This document shows, piece by piece, positions 1 to 10,052 of a DNA stretch of 64,000 nt. How positions within the stretch are numbered: position 1 is the first letter of the stretch; the number at the start of each line of letters is the position of its first letter. Made by a program: the position numbers and the translations under genes. Below the pieces are notes generated by a model. It was given only the letters and a program-made list of their open reading frames with translations, did not search any database and was not told the origin of the DNA. This DNA comes from Amblyornis subalaris (Eukaryota > Chordata > Aves > Passeriformes > Ptilonorhynchidae), in NCBI GenBank assembly GCA_018881555.1, contig JACAXG010000051.1, positions 4,947,546 to 5,011,545 on the forward strand. Direction: 5' to 3'.

Positions 1-1631
1 CAAGTGTTGGAAGTCCGTTTCTAATGAAAATGAGAGGGCATTATAAAGTGAATTGAGTTTAGTGTATTATTAATGAGATTAATTATAAAATTATTTTGCT
101 AATACAGATAGTGTATATTTTCTTTGCCATATTGTCAACTTAAAAAACATTGTTCAAGAAGTGTTGTTAGTATTTTATTGTATTTAACTTTGATCTCATT
201 TGCTTGTATAATTCCCTTAGTGACTCTCAGTGGATAAGAAAGATTGTCCCGTAATTTGTATTNACAATGCCAAAACCAGAAAGACTGCTGTTCTAAAAAA
301 GACACAGTAATCTAAATATAGCCATCTGCAGCTTGGCAATCAGCAGGAAACACCATGATGTTAACACCAGAGGAAAGTGAAAGTGGGATCTGTTAAATGT
401 CACTTTCAGGAGCACCACTTTAGGACACAAAGTGTCTTGGCAGCAGCACATGGGTGTTTTTGACAATGAAATGTTTTTTCTGAAGTTGTTTNTTATGACA
501 ATCTGTTTCTTCTGAAAGTGACCATGAACTCTGCCACAGTCATGATATCTCTCCCGCTGTGAACAAATATTGGCACTGGGAACAAGCTGCCCAGAAGTGA
601 TTCAGTCTTTCTCCTTATCTAGTTGAAAAAGCATGTCAAATCTTAGGACTACATGTGGTGGTCTCTACTCCTTCAAACTAAACACATTTAACAGCAGTCT
701 TGGTATCAATGAATACCATGATATGAAAGAACAAATAAGCTATACACCTGCTGTTTGAATTTCGAATATGATTCCAACACCAGGTGAAGCAAGGGCATGA
801 AGTTGAGAGCTGCAGAAGTAGATTTAAGTGGGGCTGCGGTGCAGCTTCACCTTTCACTGAGCACACCCAATTTTCAGAAATGCTGCACACAGCCAAGGAA
901 TATCACAAGCAAACAGCAGTGGCTGCAGCTTATCTCTGGCCAGTCCCCACTGCATTAGGAATGTAAGAGTTCCATACAGAGTGCCTTTGATTGAAAATTG
1001 CAGGCTGCTGTAATTTCTAAACGAAGTATCCCCTGTTCTTCTAAGAGCCATCTCTAATGGCGCCTTTCTTATGTTTTTATAAAAAATGGCTAAGGTAAAA
1101 CTGGAAACATGGTCTTTACAAANGTGTGTATTCATACTCAGCCAATGTGTTTCAAGCCCATGCTGTCAATACAAAGTAACTGAGATTGCCTAATGTCTGA
1201 ATAGCAGTAAATGCCAACCTTCTGATCACTGTTGCTTTTTCACAGGCAGCAGAGTTCTTCCATTCCCTTTCTACTTTGACCCACTTGCTTCCCTTTTGTC
1301 AGAAATTCATAGACCCTAATCATAGTGCTGACACAAGGGTTTGCTGGCCCATTTGTAAATATTCTCACTAGAATCCCTTAGGTAAATGAATAAATAACAA
1401 ATTCAGGGAGTGAAGGAAGAAAAATCAGGGTGTGTGGGACCACAACACTANTATAACACTAGACAATTTCAGCTGCTTAAAATCACAAACCCATTATATC
1501 ACTACAATTAGATGGGTTTGGAGCTAAGGCACTAGATAGAGAAGGTGGATGTGATTTCTTNAATCAGAATTACAATGTAAGATTANGGATAAACAACAAG
1601 ATGATGAGTGAATCCTTGCTGACAATATCTT
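1..1631. other. Unannotated AT-rich DNA
   Basis: I see no gene, RNA gene or recognisable repeat here. The longest frames are below 100 codons, overlap on both strands and show no family resemblance, so I treat them as chance. Several isolated N bases occur. Confidence 0.6.
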
Positions 1632-1824
1632 TTTCCTTTCCTTTCCTTTCCTTTCCTTTCCTTTCCTTTCCTTTCCTTTCCTTTCCTTTCCTTTCCTTTC
1701 CTTTCCTTTCCTTTCCTTTCCTTTCCNNNNNNNNNNNNNNNNNNNNNNNNNTTTCCTTTCCTTTCCTTTCCTTTCCTTTCCTTTCCTTTCCTTTCCTTTC
1801 CTTTCCTTTCCTTTCCTTTCCTTT
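1632..1824. repeat. (TTTCC)n pentanucleotide microsatellite with an assembly gap
   Basis: A nearly perfect 5-bp tandem array, TTTCC on the plus strand and GGAAA on the minus, covers the interval. A run of 25 N (1727-1751) sits inside it. The repeat phase is identical on both sides of the gap, because 25 is a multiple of 5. The N run is therefore either masked sequence of true length or a gap sized to keep phase. The strand is purely pyrimidine, so it can form triplex DNA. The long frames of Ser-Phe-Pro-Phe-Leu type here are artefacts of the array. The array sits 0.7 kb from the CR1 tail at 2546 and does not appear to derive from it. Confidence 0.97.
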
Positions 1825-2545
1825 TCCCTTTTAGAGGGTAAAACATAACATTTTCCCCCTTACTTTATTGAAGATGTAGGTTTTCTCATTTGGGGCTGTC
1901 TACCTCCTCCTCTGTCTCAGTGCACCTGAGGTATCCGTTGTAGGTCATTGCCAGATGAGCACCACTGGCATCAGTATGTAATATTATCTGTGATTGCAAC
2001 GGTAAGACCAGGAGAAGAAGGGCTTAGTGCTACCAGCTGCTGTCAGCCACAGCACACATGTATTCTTGAAGCTTCTTTCCAGTGACAAGGACTTCTTCCC
2101 TAAAAGAGAGCCTCTTATTCAAATGGCAGCTACATGACTGCAGANCTGTGTTTATTGCAAAGCTTGTAGCTGCACGGGGCTTGGAAGATTTGCAATGGCA
2201 TCAACCTCTGTTTAAAAAAAATCCCTGATGGACTTGTGTCACAAGATCCTTAAATGCACGTTAGTCCATAATTGGTTCACCCATCAGTGTAAACTTTTCA
2301 CTTGATAAGATAATTACCTCTGGCTTGTAGTTTATTGCTGCTTTCTCAGAAAATGGCCTGATNATTGCATGCAGGTGTTCATTAGGCAAGGTTTAATTTA
2401 TTTGCATTTTGGTGCCTGATCCCCAAAACTCAGCTCCCAAGATCATATGAGGNTTTTACTACCCTTCATGTTTCTTCTCTGCTGGTGGCCTGCTGCTGGC
2501 TTCTGCCTGCACACTGTGACCATCCAAGCCCTGCCAGCATGAGGG
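1825..2545. other. Unannotated spacer
   Basis: Single-copy-looking DNA between the microsatellite and the long CR1. I see no gene or repeat family that I recognise. Confidence 0.5.
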
Positions 2546-2629
2546 ATCACAGAATCACAGAAACAATCAGGTTGGAAAAGACCTCTGAGATCATTGAGTC
2601 AAATCTTTGACTGAGCATCACCTTGTCAA

Positions 2630-3175
2630 CTAGACCATAGCAATAAGTGCTACACCTAATCTTCCCTTAAACAAGTCCAGGGACAGTGACTCCAGCACCT
2701 CCCTGGACAGGTCATTCCAATGTCTAATCACCCCTTGTGTGAAGAATTTCTTCCTAGCATCAAATGTAAGCATCCTCTGGGNCAGCTTAAGACTATGTCC
2801 TCTTGTCCTGTCACTGGTTGCCTGAGAGAAGAGATCCACCCTCACCTGGCTACGACCACCTGTCATGCAGTTGTACAGAGTGATAAGGTCGCTCCTGAGC
2901 CTCCACTTCTCTAGACTAAACAACCCCAGCTCCCTCAGCTGTTCCTCATAGGACTTGTATTCCAGGCCCTTCACCAGCCTTGTTGGCCTTCTCTGGACAT
3001 GCTCCAGCACCTCAATGTCCTTCCTGGACTGAGAGGCCCAGAACTGGACACAGCACTCGAGGTGTGGCCTCACCAGTGCCAATTGTAGGGGAAGAATCAC
3101 TGCCCTGGTCCTGCTGGCCATGCTATTGCTGGTGCAGGTGAGGATGCCACTGGCTTCTTGGCCACCTGTGCACAT
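2630..3175 (-). pseudogene. CR1 ORF2 C-terminal region, broken
   Basis: The 181-codon minus-strand frame is the C-terminal part of CR1 ORF2, downstream of the RT palm. Recognisable CR1 words include [30 protein letters not shown](G)[14 protein letters not shown] and the terminal stretch ending in a Val-Ala-Leu-like helix. The family ORF2 normally ends shortly before the 3' untranslated tail, and this frame does the same. It is the least damaged part of the element, but it is not in frame with the RT part upstream. One N falls within it. The start codon assigned to this frame is arbitrary because the real ORF2 start lies far upstream. Confidence 0.9.
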
Positions 3176-3299
3176 GCTGGCTCATGTTCAGCCANCACCC
3201 CCAGGTCCCTTTCTTCCTGGCCACTGTCCATCCACTTTGTCCCCAACCTGTAGCTCTGCATGGGGTTGTTGTGGCCAAAGTGGTCTTATTGAGCCTCAT

Positions 3300-4112
3300 G
3301 CTATTGGTCTCAAACCATCAATCCAGCCTGTCCAGATCCCTTGNCAGAGCTTTCTTACCCTCCAGCAGATCAACACTCTGACCCAACTTGATGTCATCCA
3401 CAAATTTTCTAACATTTGACTCAATGCCCTCATCCAGATCATCAATAACAATTTTAAACAGGACTGGGCCCAACACTGATCCCCGAGGGACACCACTAGT
3501 GACTGCTGCCAACTGGATGCAGCACCATTCACCACCACTCTCCGGGCCTGGCCANCCAGCCAGTTCTCAACCCAGCGAAGATGCACCTGTTCAAGCTGTG
3601 GGCTGACAGCTTTTCCATCAGAATGCCATTGGAGATGGTGTCAAAGGCTTTGCTCAAGTCCAGGTAGACAACACCCACAGCTNTCTCCTCATCCACCAGG
3701 AGGGTCAGCTGGTCATAAAGGAGATCAGGTCGGTCAGGCAGAACCCACCCTTCCTAAACCTGTGCTGGCTGGGTCTGATCCACTTTTTGTGCTGTGTGAT
3801 NGCACTCAAGATAATCTGCTACATAACCCTGTCAGGAACCGAGGTCAGGCTGACAGGCCTGTAGTTTCCTGGATTGTCCTTCTGGCCCTTTTTGTAGGCA
3901 GGCATCACAATGGCCAGCCTTCAGTCATCTGTGACCTCCCCAGTTAGCCAGGACTGGTGATAAATAATGGAGAGCAACTGGGCGAGCTCTTCTGCCAGTT
4001 CCCTCATCACTCTGGGACAAATGCCATCCAGTCCCATAGACTTATGAGCATCTAAGTGGCTCAGCAGGTCACCAACTGCTTCCTCCAGGGAGTCCATTCT
4101 GCTCCCTGTCAC
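3300..4112 (-). pseudogene. CR1 ORF2 reverse transcriptase, broken
   Basis: Two separated minus-strand frames carry RT motifs. At 3921-4112 are the finger motifs, including SMGLDGICPRVMRELAEELA and a following LSIIYHQSWLTGEV. At 3318-3512 are the palm motifs: [14 protein letters not shown] (template-binding region) and then FVDD, where most CR1 copies have FADD. The two catalytic aspartates of the FxDD box are therefore still readable, but the segments sit in different frames with stops between 3512 and 3921. The protein would have copied CR1 RNA at nicked target DNA. No functional enzyme can come from this copy. Confidence 0.88.
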
Positions 4113-4296
4113 TGTCTAACAGCTCAGGAGGACAGTTGTCCTGACGACGACCTGTCTTATTCTTGAAAACTGAGGCAAAGAAAGTGTTAAGTACCTCAGC
4201 CTTTTCCTCATCTTTGGTAACTATATTTCCCCTCATGNCCAATAATGAATGGANGTTTTCCTTGCCCCTACTTTTGTTATTAATGTATTTATAAAA

Positions 4297-5175
4297 TCAC
4301 TTTTTATTATCCTTTACAGAAGTGGCCAGATTAAGTTCTAACTGAGCTTTTGCCTCTCTAATTTTGTTTCTGCATGACCTAACGACATCTTTAAACACTT
4401 CCTGAGNTGCCTGCCTCTTTTTACAAATATGATACACCCTCTTTTTTTCTCTAAGTTCCTGTGAAACATCCCTGCTCAACCAGGTTGCTCTTCTTCTCTA
4501 ATGGTTCCTCTTTCAGCCCATAGGGATGCTTTGCTCTGCACCTTCAAAATTTCTTAAAGTATATCCAGCCTTCCTCGGTCCCTTTGTTTTTAAGGACTGC
4601 TTCCCAAGGGACTTTCACATCACCCACCAGTCCTTCTTTGTTCACAAACAACAGGTCTGGCAGCGCAGCTCCTCTGGTAGGCTCATTTACCAGTTGTGTC
4701 AGGAAGTTGTCTTTCACACAGTCCAGGAACCTCTGCTTCCTCTTTGCTGTGTTGTATTTCCAGCAGGCATCTAGCAAGTTGAAGTTGTCCATGAGTACAA
4801 GGGCTGTTGACTGTGAGACTTCTGCCACCAGCTTGTAGGGTGTCTCATCTGCGTGTTCATCCTGGTTGGGTGGTCTGTAATAGACACCCAACCTGATGCC
4901 CGCCCTGCTGACCTTCCCTCTGATCTTTACCCATAGGCACACATCCTTGTCATCTTCATCATCATCAATTTCAATACAATCCAAACACTTCCTAACGTCC
5001 AGTGCTACCCCACCACCTCTCCTGCTTCTCCTGTTTCTTCTAAAGAGCTTATAGCCATCCACTGCAGCACTCCAGTTGTGTCATCCCACCACATTTCCGT
5101 GATGGCAACTGTGACATTACTGCTGTACAGTGGCTCCCAGCTCCTCCTGCTTGCTGCTCACACTGTGTGCGTTTG
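4297..5175 (-). pseudogene. CR1 ORF2 endonuclease and linker, with internal deletion
   Basis: The minus strand reads through an APE-type endonuclease: a first stretch near 5110-5175 (LKCMYTNAHSVSSKQEEL), an ITEMWWDDT word near 5063-5100, then a 172-codon frame (5062-4544) with MDGYKLFRR, GGGVALDVRKC, VYYRPPNQDEHADETPY and DLLFVNKEGLVGDVKV. Two catalytic defects are visible. The usual GDFN loop reads MDNFN, and GLVGDVKV joins directly to PWEAVLKNKG, so the intervening segment that carries the Ser-Asp-His motif in other CR1 copies is missing. The linker frame 4479-4297 follows (VVRSCRNKIREAKAQLE). The missing segment is inferred from the family pattern; the junction is seen directly. Confidence 0.87.
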
Positions 5176-5370
5176 TGTACATGCACTTCAGCTGGGCTAA
5201 CAGTTTTTACCCCATCCCAGGCCTGCCACCCCTAGGCTTATCTCTAGTGAGCCTGGCTTTATCCCCTTTCTGCTTTGAGGATCATGTGAATTCTCCTTAA
5301 TCTGCTTTTAGCGAAGTTAGTTTAGCTTCAACTGCTTTCATTCACAGGTTAAGCTAACCTTACTGACTAT

Positions 5371-6119
5371 NCCTAAAGAGGATGATGGAAGATTTGTGGG
5401 ATCCTTCTCATGGAAGAGCTGTGGAAAGGGTGACCTCTGGCAGAATGACAGACCTTCAAAGTCTTCAGGGGCTACAGTAGTTTGCAAAGTGAGTGAATTT
5501 GTGACTTAATTATAGGCACCAATGACATACAAAAATAGAGATTAAGTCTAGAAGCATGGTATGAGGAACAGCTTNCATGATCATTCATAAAAAAAGGAAA
5601 TTAAAGAGTTTGAGACATGGTTTGAGGACTGCCATGTGATCATCCATGCTGTAGGCTCTCTAACATGCCCCCTGGCAGCTTTGACCTGGGGCAACCAAGT
5701 GGGATAACACAGCTTGGAGGCAGCGTAGGCCAATAAGCAGTACNGTCAAGATCAGTTTTGCAGGAGGATGGAGAGAAATGTTTAGCTTTGTAAGCATGAG
5801 GTGTGCAATGCCACTTGCCTTGAGGACAATGGAGAGAATTCGGATGGCATAGAAGAGGAACTGTGCAATGCATAAGTGCATAAGTGGCCAGGTTCCCTTG
5901 AATGCTTTGCATCCTCCCTGGAAATCAGAGTTATTCTGAGCACCTGGGTTACATACCATGACTTTCACTCGACCAAATAGGAAGGCTAAAGAAATNACGT
6001 AGTTTTATGGCACTTATGTGTATAAAATTAGGATTTTTAAGAGTTCTTTCCTGTTCCCATCCTATTTGCATTTTTGTATGGACAAAATGTAAGATACAAA
6101 TTACTTGAATATCTACGCA
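5371..6119. other. Unannotated spacer
   Basis: No recognisable repeat or gene. Two overlapping minus-strand frames near 5640-5968 exist but show no domain, signal or family resemblance. Confidence 0.5.
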
Positions 6120-6262
6120 TTACTTGGATATCTCTATCCTTGGAGATATTCAAAAGCCATCTGGACATGGTCTTGAGAAACTGGCTCTTGGTGGCTCTGC
6201 TAGACTAGATGACCTCCAGAAATCCCTTCCAATGTCAACCATTCTGTGATTCTGCAATACTT
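6120..6262 (+). mobile_element. CR1 3'-end fragment
   Basis: A plus-strand CR1 remnant of about 140 bp, ending in the diagnostic 3' region (CTAGATGACCTCCAGAAATC, then CAACCATTCTGTGATTCTG). It is heavily 5'-truncated and has no coding content. Confidence 0.88.
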
Positions 6263-6274
6263 GGCCTAAAAATG

Positions 6275-6425
6275 TAGCTCCCTTTAAGGTCATGTGTTCA
6301 AGGACACTCTCATGCACATGGTGTGATACTTGGGGTGTTCNGCGTAGGGCTGGGATTTGGACTTGATGATCCTGATGGGTCCCATCCAANTCAGTATATT
6401 CTATGGTTTTATGATTCTATGANGC
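6275..6425 (+). mobile_element. CR1 3'-end fragment, second subfamily
   Basis: A second plus-strand CR1 tail lies directly after the first. It shows GGACTTGATGATCCTGATGG and ends in TATTCTATGG / ATGATTCTATGA tail repeats. The wording matches the tail of the copy at 54.0-54.7 kb more than that of its neighbour, so the two adjacent tails belong to different CR1 subfamilies. Confidence 0.85.
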
Positions 6426-6890
6426 CTGGCAAGTGTCTGTGTGTGTTTGTTTGCACCAAGCAGTGAGCTGGACCAGTGAGTTGGTGGCTCATGGGGCAGG
6501 AGTGTGTCATGTGTGTTCCTCTATGAGTGACCTCCTGTCTCTGCCAGCCCAAGAGAATGAGAAGACAAGGTCTCTGGGCTTACCTCTTGTGTCAATCCTA
6601 CACGTAGGCACAGTTGAAGGCAGCACCCTCTCTGTGTAGCTTGCTGTGTCTGTGTCCTCTGTGTGTCTCTGTGGGTGTTTTTCTGGGACATGTGCTCAGC
6701 TTTCCTACTGGATGGACCTGAAAGTGGGAAAGCGGCAGCTGTGTCCGTCAGCCCAAGCAAAGACCCCAGGTGCTCAGAGAGTTGNACAGGAGGGAGTCTT
6801 GGGCCAGGGCTGCTGGAGGTGTTGGCTGCTCCTAACATCCCTTAGTGAATACTTTATAATAAAACTTGTTGCTTAAACCTGGAATTTGGA
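6426..6890 (+). other. GC-richer unclassified segment with a poly(A) signal; possible LTR or retrosequence
   Basis: This block starts at the end of a CR1 tail. It is clearly richer in G and C than the flanks and carries runs of TGTGTG and TGTCTCTGTG. It ends near ATAATAAAACTTG (6857-6869), which contains AATAAA. That pattern suits an LTR fragment or the 3' end of a retrotransposed transcript. I recognise no family, no matching TG...CA ends and no poly(A) tail. Reading frames on both strands (up to 105 codons) show no domain. Confidence 0.3.
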
Positions 6891-8976
6891 GACTGTGTAT
6901 GTGATTTGTGTGTTGAAAGAAATATGAATCACAGCAAGTTTAATATAGTCTGATATTTTTTCTGTTCTTCAGGAACATGTAAGAATTATTATTTTCTAAG
7001 AGAAAAGCGTAAAAATATTATANTCAATCCTGTTTTTCAGCCCACGCTAAACATGGAGCTGATAAAAAAATGGAGGTTTTCTGGGTGATTCAAAATGAGA
7101 ATGATTAGCCACAAAAATTTTCCTGCAGAGTTTGAGAATTGATATTCCCTGTTGTCTTTGAGAGATATATCGAAAACCATTACAAGTTCTCTAAAACTGC
7201 TCAATAGTTTTCTCAAGTTGCTAAAATACACTTCACCATTGTGCTGCACTTTGCCTCTGCTTCCAGTGCTATCAAAACCGATACACCTTCACAAATGTTC
7301 ATGACAGTGTTGTGCTTTCCTGGGGTTTATGCATATCATGACACATTATATTCTTATAATCCTCTGCCCTCAGTCTTATATTAAATCAGTTTAGTCAAAC
7401 TATTTTATTTCCAAATATTTTGTCCCCGGAAAACTAAGGCTGGGGCTTATCAGACAATCTTGGTAATTAGAAGCGAAGCCCATAATAGAAGGACCATTAN
7501 TGTCATGTTTGGATTTGCTATGTCAGATGATGAACTAAAATTACAGTAAGATGGCTAATTTTCAGTGCATAAAAATGATACCCAGAACCCAAAATTGATG
7601 CATTTTAAGTTCCTTTTGTTTATAGAAATAAAGCCTCTGCTAGAGGGATTGAACTGGCTCATGGCACAAATTCTCAATTTTCTTATTAGTTGTGAATCCC
7701 CTTAATCCCTTGCAGTCTTTGTAAATGATTTTGCATTACACATTTGCTTTCTTTCCATTAGATGAGCTATTTANACAAGTTGTGGATATAGATATACTTC
7801 TTAATTTACTTCTAAGTAAATTGTTTTTATTTTGATCATTTGGAGCTAGGCCAGAACTTCATAACTTCAACGAATAAAATTGGACTTTACTTAATATAGA
7901 TTACTNTTCTTCCTTGTAAATTGTTGGGAATGCTCAGTACTTTTTAATGTTTGGAAACCACTGTAAGTGCATAATTCACTAATTTCTCTCATATAGGTGA
8001 ACGTGAATACAAAAATTTTCAGTGCAGAAATCTTGTCCTGGTGGAAGTCCAAATAAGATGTAATTTTGCAGTACTGCTACTGTGTCTGCAGATCATAAAA
8101 CTGGGTCTATTTGACAAACAAATCACAAAAATACAAATATCTCCATAACTTGAAATAGATTTAAGAGACAGCTTGTTAATAAGCGAACAGAAGCTCCAAG
8201 CCCATTCACCTTCCCTTTTCCAGTACCTACCTAGTACTGAGCCACATTTTTGGACCTACACAGGATGTGGATAGTCCATTGTGACAGTATCTGAAGCAAG
8301 GCTTGGAAGGATTACTGCAGAGTTGGTGATTCAACAGATAAGTTTGGGAGCATATAGACAATCTCTGAGTTGCAGACATGAGACATAATACACTTGCTTN
8401 CTCCTGTAGAGAGGTTTCAAGCATAGGGAATGGTAGTGGAGGGACAAGGGGGAAGATGGAGCACTTCATCCACTATCCCACAGTAGCTAAAACCCCCTCA
8501 TGGTGGGGCAGTCAGTCAAACTCCNTGTACTTATGAACCAAATGGTAAGTCCTTGGTAACTGGTGTTGTTTGTAGCTCACCATAGAATTTGGGAATGGAA
8601 AAGTGAGCATCCTCTCAACACATGGGGATTGCAGTCCTGTTTTGATCTTAAATGCCCAGATCACTTTTGACAGGCACCCAAAGCATGAAGATATTGGTTC
8701 ACTTGCTACAAAGAACATACTGCAAAAATACAGCAAGGAAGTGCCACAATTTAAATCAAANGTTTTAGCAGTTTAGGAAAGGGAAAAAAATACAAAATGA
8801 AGGCAAAAAAGTAAAAATAAAAATGCTGTGAAAGAAAAATTTACGTGAAGTAGAGAGGTTGTCACAGCAAAGATGTGGTCACCAGCCAAATGCAAACTTC
8901 AACAGAAAAAGAGTGCAGTAATATATTGTAATAGAGAACTGTGCAAAGAAATTTTTTGGCTTGCTGTTTGCCCAAT
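6891..8976. other. Unannotated AT-rich DNA
   Basis: No gene or repeat recognised over about 2.1 kb. Frames of 70-80 codons occur at 7037-7249, 8227-8469 and 8512-8736 on the minus strand, without family resemblance. Confidence 0.5.
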
Positions 8977-9540
8977 TGTGTTGGTTTTGCAGGGCCTGGT
9001 TTTTGGTAGTGGAGGGGCCACAGAGCTGGCTTCTGTGAGAACCTACTAGAAGCTTCCACCATGTCCAGCCAAGCCAATCTCTGATGGCTCTGAGGATGGA
9101 CGTGCTTCTGGCCAAGGTTTGGCCAATTAGAGATGNTGGCAACACCTCTGTGATAACATATTTAAGAAGAAACCAAAATAAAGTTTGGGTCGCAGTTGTA
9201 ATTTTCCAGCCNGAGTAGGAGTGAGAACACGTGAGAGAAACAACGATGGAGGCACCCAGGTCAGTGCAGAAGGAGGGGCAGGAGGTGCTCCAGGTGCCGG
9301 AGCCAAGATGTCCNTGCAGCCTGTGGTGAGGACCATGGGGAGGCAGGTTGTCCCCCTGCAGCCCATGGGGGTCCACAGGGGATGCAGAGATCCACTTGCA
9401 GCCCGTGGGGAGGTGCCCACACTGGAGCGAGTGNATGCCTGGAGGAGGCTGTGGTCCGGTGGGAGTCCTACGGAGAGAGAGAGGCCTTGCTCCCAGGCTG
9501 GAATGGCCTGTCCTTGGAGGACNGCACCCCNTGGCAGAGT

Positions 9541-9645
9541 GACCCACACTGCAGCAGTTTTGGGAGGACTGCCTGCCCGTGATATGGACTCACGTTGCAG
9601 TTTTGGGAGGACTGCTGCTTGTGAGCTTGGACCCACGCTGGAGGA
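9541..9645 (+). repeat. Imperfect 43-46-bp tandem repeat inside the LTR
   Basis: Two full copies (9541-9586 and 9587-9629) and a third partial copy from 9630 share GAC(C/T)CAC and GCAGTTTTGGGAGGACTGC. They differ by small substitutions and a 3-bp length change. Such repeats in the U3 or R region often differ in number between LTR copies. Confidence 0.8.
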
Positions 9646-9865
9646 GTTCGCAGAGAACTGTCTCTCGTCAGAGGGCACCCCACGGTGCAGCAGGAAAATG
9701 ACTCCTCTTCCCGAGCAGAGGAAGAAAATCTTGGGTGATGAACTGACCAAAACCCCCACACCACCCCCTGCGTGGTTGGTGGGAAGGAGGGAGGGGTTGG
9801 AGGGAGAGAAGGGTGTTTTTAAGGGTTTATTTTAGTTCTCATTCTCCTGCTCTGACCTTGTTAGT

Positions 9866-9871
9866 AATAAA
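9866..9871 (+). terminator. Poly(A) signal of the ERVL LTR
   Basis: An AATAAA hexamer lies 181 bp before the LTR 3' end and suits the R/U5 boundary of an ERVL LTR. It is one of the few hexamers in the window with an element context. Confidence 0.5.
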
Positions 9872-10052
9872 TTCACTTTATATCATTAAGNTGAGCCTGT
9901 TTTGCCCTTNGAGTGTTTTCTCCTGGTCCTTATCTCAACTCATGAACCCTTCATTAAAATTTTCTCTCCTCTGTCCGGCTGTGAAACAGGGGAGGGTGAG
10001 TGAGCGGCTTTTTCGTGGGTGCCTGGCGTTTGGCCAGTGTCAAATCATGACA

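Larger units (their letters stand above)
2546..5370 (-). mobile_element. CR1 LINE, long 5'-truncated and decayed copy
   Basis: A minus-strand CR1 non-LTR retrotransposon. Its 3' end is at about 2546, where the plus strand shows the reverse-complemented tail (TCACAGAATCACAGAA, then GGTTGGAAAAGACCTC). Moving up the window the minus strand encodes, in reverse order, the C-terminal region (2630-3175), reverse transcriptase palm (about 3300-3510), RT fingers (about 3920-4112), linker (4297-4479) and endonuclease (4544-5175). At about 2.8 kb it is well short of a full CR1 (about 4.5 kb), and no first ORF is recognisable. Domain order is preserved, but frames change repeatedly and stops intervene, so it is inactive. 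CR1 copies usually lack target-site duplications and are 5'-truncated, as here. The 5' limit near 5370 is approximate. Confidence 0.95.
8977..10052 (+). mobile_element. Solo ERVL-type LTR (avian)
   Basis: This 1,076-bp block begins TGTGTTGGTTTTGC and ends ...CAAATCATGACA, the TG...CA ends expected of an LTR. The opening, the AACATATTTAAGAAG TATA-like stretch (about 9157-9171) and the 3' part (CTTATCTCAACTCATGAACC, then a GAGTGAGCGGCTTT-like region) match a common avian ERVL LTR layout as I know it. A poly(A) signal AATAAA lies at 9866-9871. There is no internal gag-pol sequence on either side, so it is a solo LTR left by recombination. The flanking 5-mers CCAAT and CTATT agree at only three positions, so a target-site duplication is at best decayed. 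The centre (9240-9720) is GC-rich compared with the surroundings. The long frames inside it are non-coding LTR sequence. Confidence 0.85.

Noticed and set aside
1583..1846. Gly-Lys-Glu-Arg and Ser-Phe-Pro-Phe-Leu repeat proteins
   Set aside because: Translations of the (TTTCC)n array and its N gap.
9127..9835. Frames of 210-222 codons on both strands
   Set aside because: They lie almost wholly within the GC-rich ERVL LTR, where few stops occur. Their Gly/Pro/Ser-rich content follows composition.
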